Shown one piece after another: positions 63,938 to 64,000 of a stretch of 64,000 nt of DNA. Both the position numbers and the translations under genes were made by a program. This stretch comes from an uncultured bacterium (GTDB lineage: Bacteria > Cyanobacteriota > Vampirovibrionia > Gastranaerophilales > Gastranaerophilaceae): assembly GCA_947428835.1 (NCBI GenBank), contig CANENE010000008.1:29167-93166 (forward strand), given 5' to 3'. Position 1 is the first letter of the stretch. Each line of letters opens with the position of its first letter. The notes beneath the pieces were generated by a model that searched no databases, was not told where the DNA came from, and worked only from the letters and a program-made list of their open reading frames with translations.

Positions 63938-64000
63938 CCAAAGAAAAAAATTGCCATATTGTACCATAGTTTCTTCGTTTTTTACAAAAAAGTTTGTAAG

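Noticed and set aside
63722..63967. 81-residue reverse ORF containing RHPELVSGSDQ
   Set aside because: That string is the known translation of dispersed palindromic repeats; the region is hairpin-forming noncoding DNA.

Overview
The window looks like a chromosomal stretch from a low-GC, Gram-negative-type gut bacterium, most likely a Gastranaerophilales/Vampirovibrionia (Melainabacteria) genome. The support is indirect. There are AT-rich genes, an outer-membrane lipid transport set (mlaE-mlaF-mlaD) next to lpxK, tandem WYL regulators, a GyrB with the long TOPRIM-region insertion of Gram-negative enzymes, and lineage-style proteins opening with an ISFG/ISFTGF-like motif. A flavodiiron protein fits an anaerobe. 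The taxonomic call is inference; no rRNA is present.

Positions 1-29500 are ordinary core genome: serA (cut by the window edge), a GNAT enzyme, rpsO, an APC permease, two WYL regulators, mlaEFD-lpxK, two lineage proteins, a reverse-strand operon (HD-GYP/GAF, TPR, yifB), a dehydrogenase with trxB, gyrB, a flavodiiron protein, pth, a LysM protein, and a histidine pair in which HisC is fused to a HAD phosphatase and followed by hisB. Several promoters put a -10 box 6-7 nt before the ATG, which suggests leaderless mRNAs.

Positions 29650-40392 are an integrated satellite-like element of about 10.7 kb. It splits a tRNA-Met(CAU) gene at the anticodon loop, and the two halves rejoin into a perfect 74-nt tRNA across an 11-bp core. 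The element carries its own intact tRNA-Met, integrase, small excisionase-like protein, SF3 helicase, ArdC-like antirestriction protein, an OB-like protein, an OLD-family ATPase/nuclease, a PGN_0703-like nuclease, and a divergent XRE regulator facing a three-gene unit: a PD-(D/E)XK protein, a beta-CASP MBL nuclease and a small beta-rich protein. That unit is the best candidate here for an undescribed system.

Positions 40424-63700 are a dense defence island. It holds a GHKL ATPase/PD-(D/E)XK protein (frameshifted), a Mu-like transposition module (DDE transposase, AAA+ ATPase, two accessory proteins), McrBC with an EVE-like reader and a Cys-rich McrC, a short Argonaute with Sir2-APAZ (SPARSA type), an HNH nuclease behind a structured leader, and a type I restriction operon with two intact HsdM proteins plus a degenerate methylase fused to a specificity module. 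A minimal tyrosine recombinase sits beside this operon. Two long perfect palindromes overlap the putative promoters of the SPARSA and type I operons. The window ends in repeat-rich noncoding DNA.
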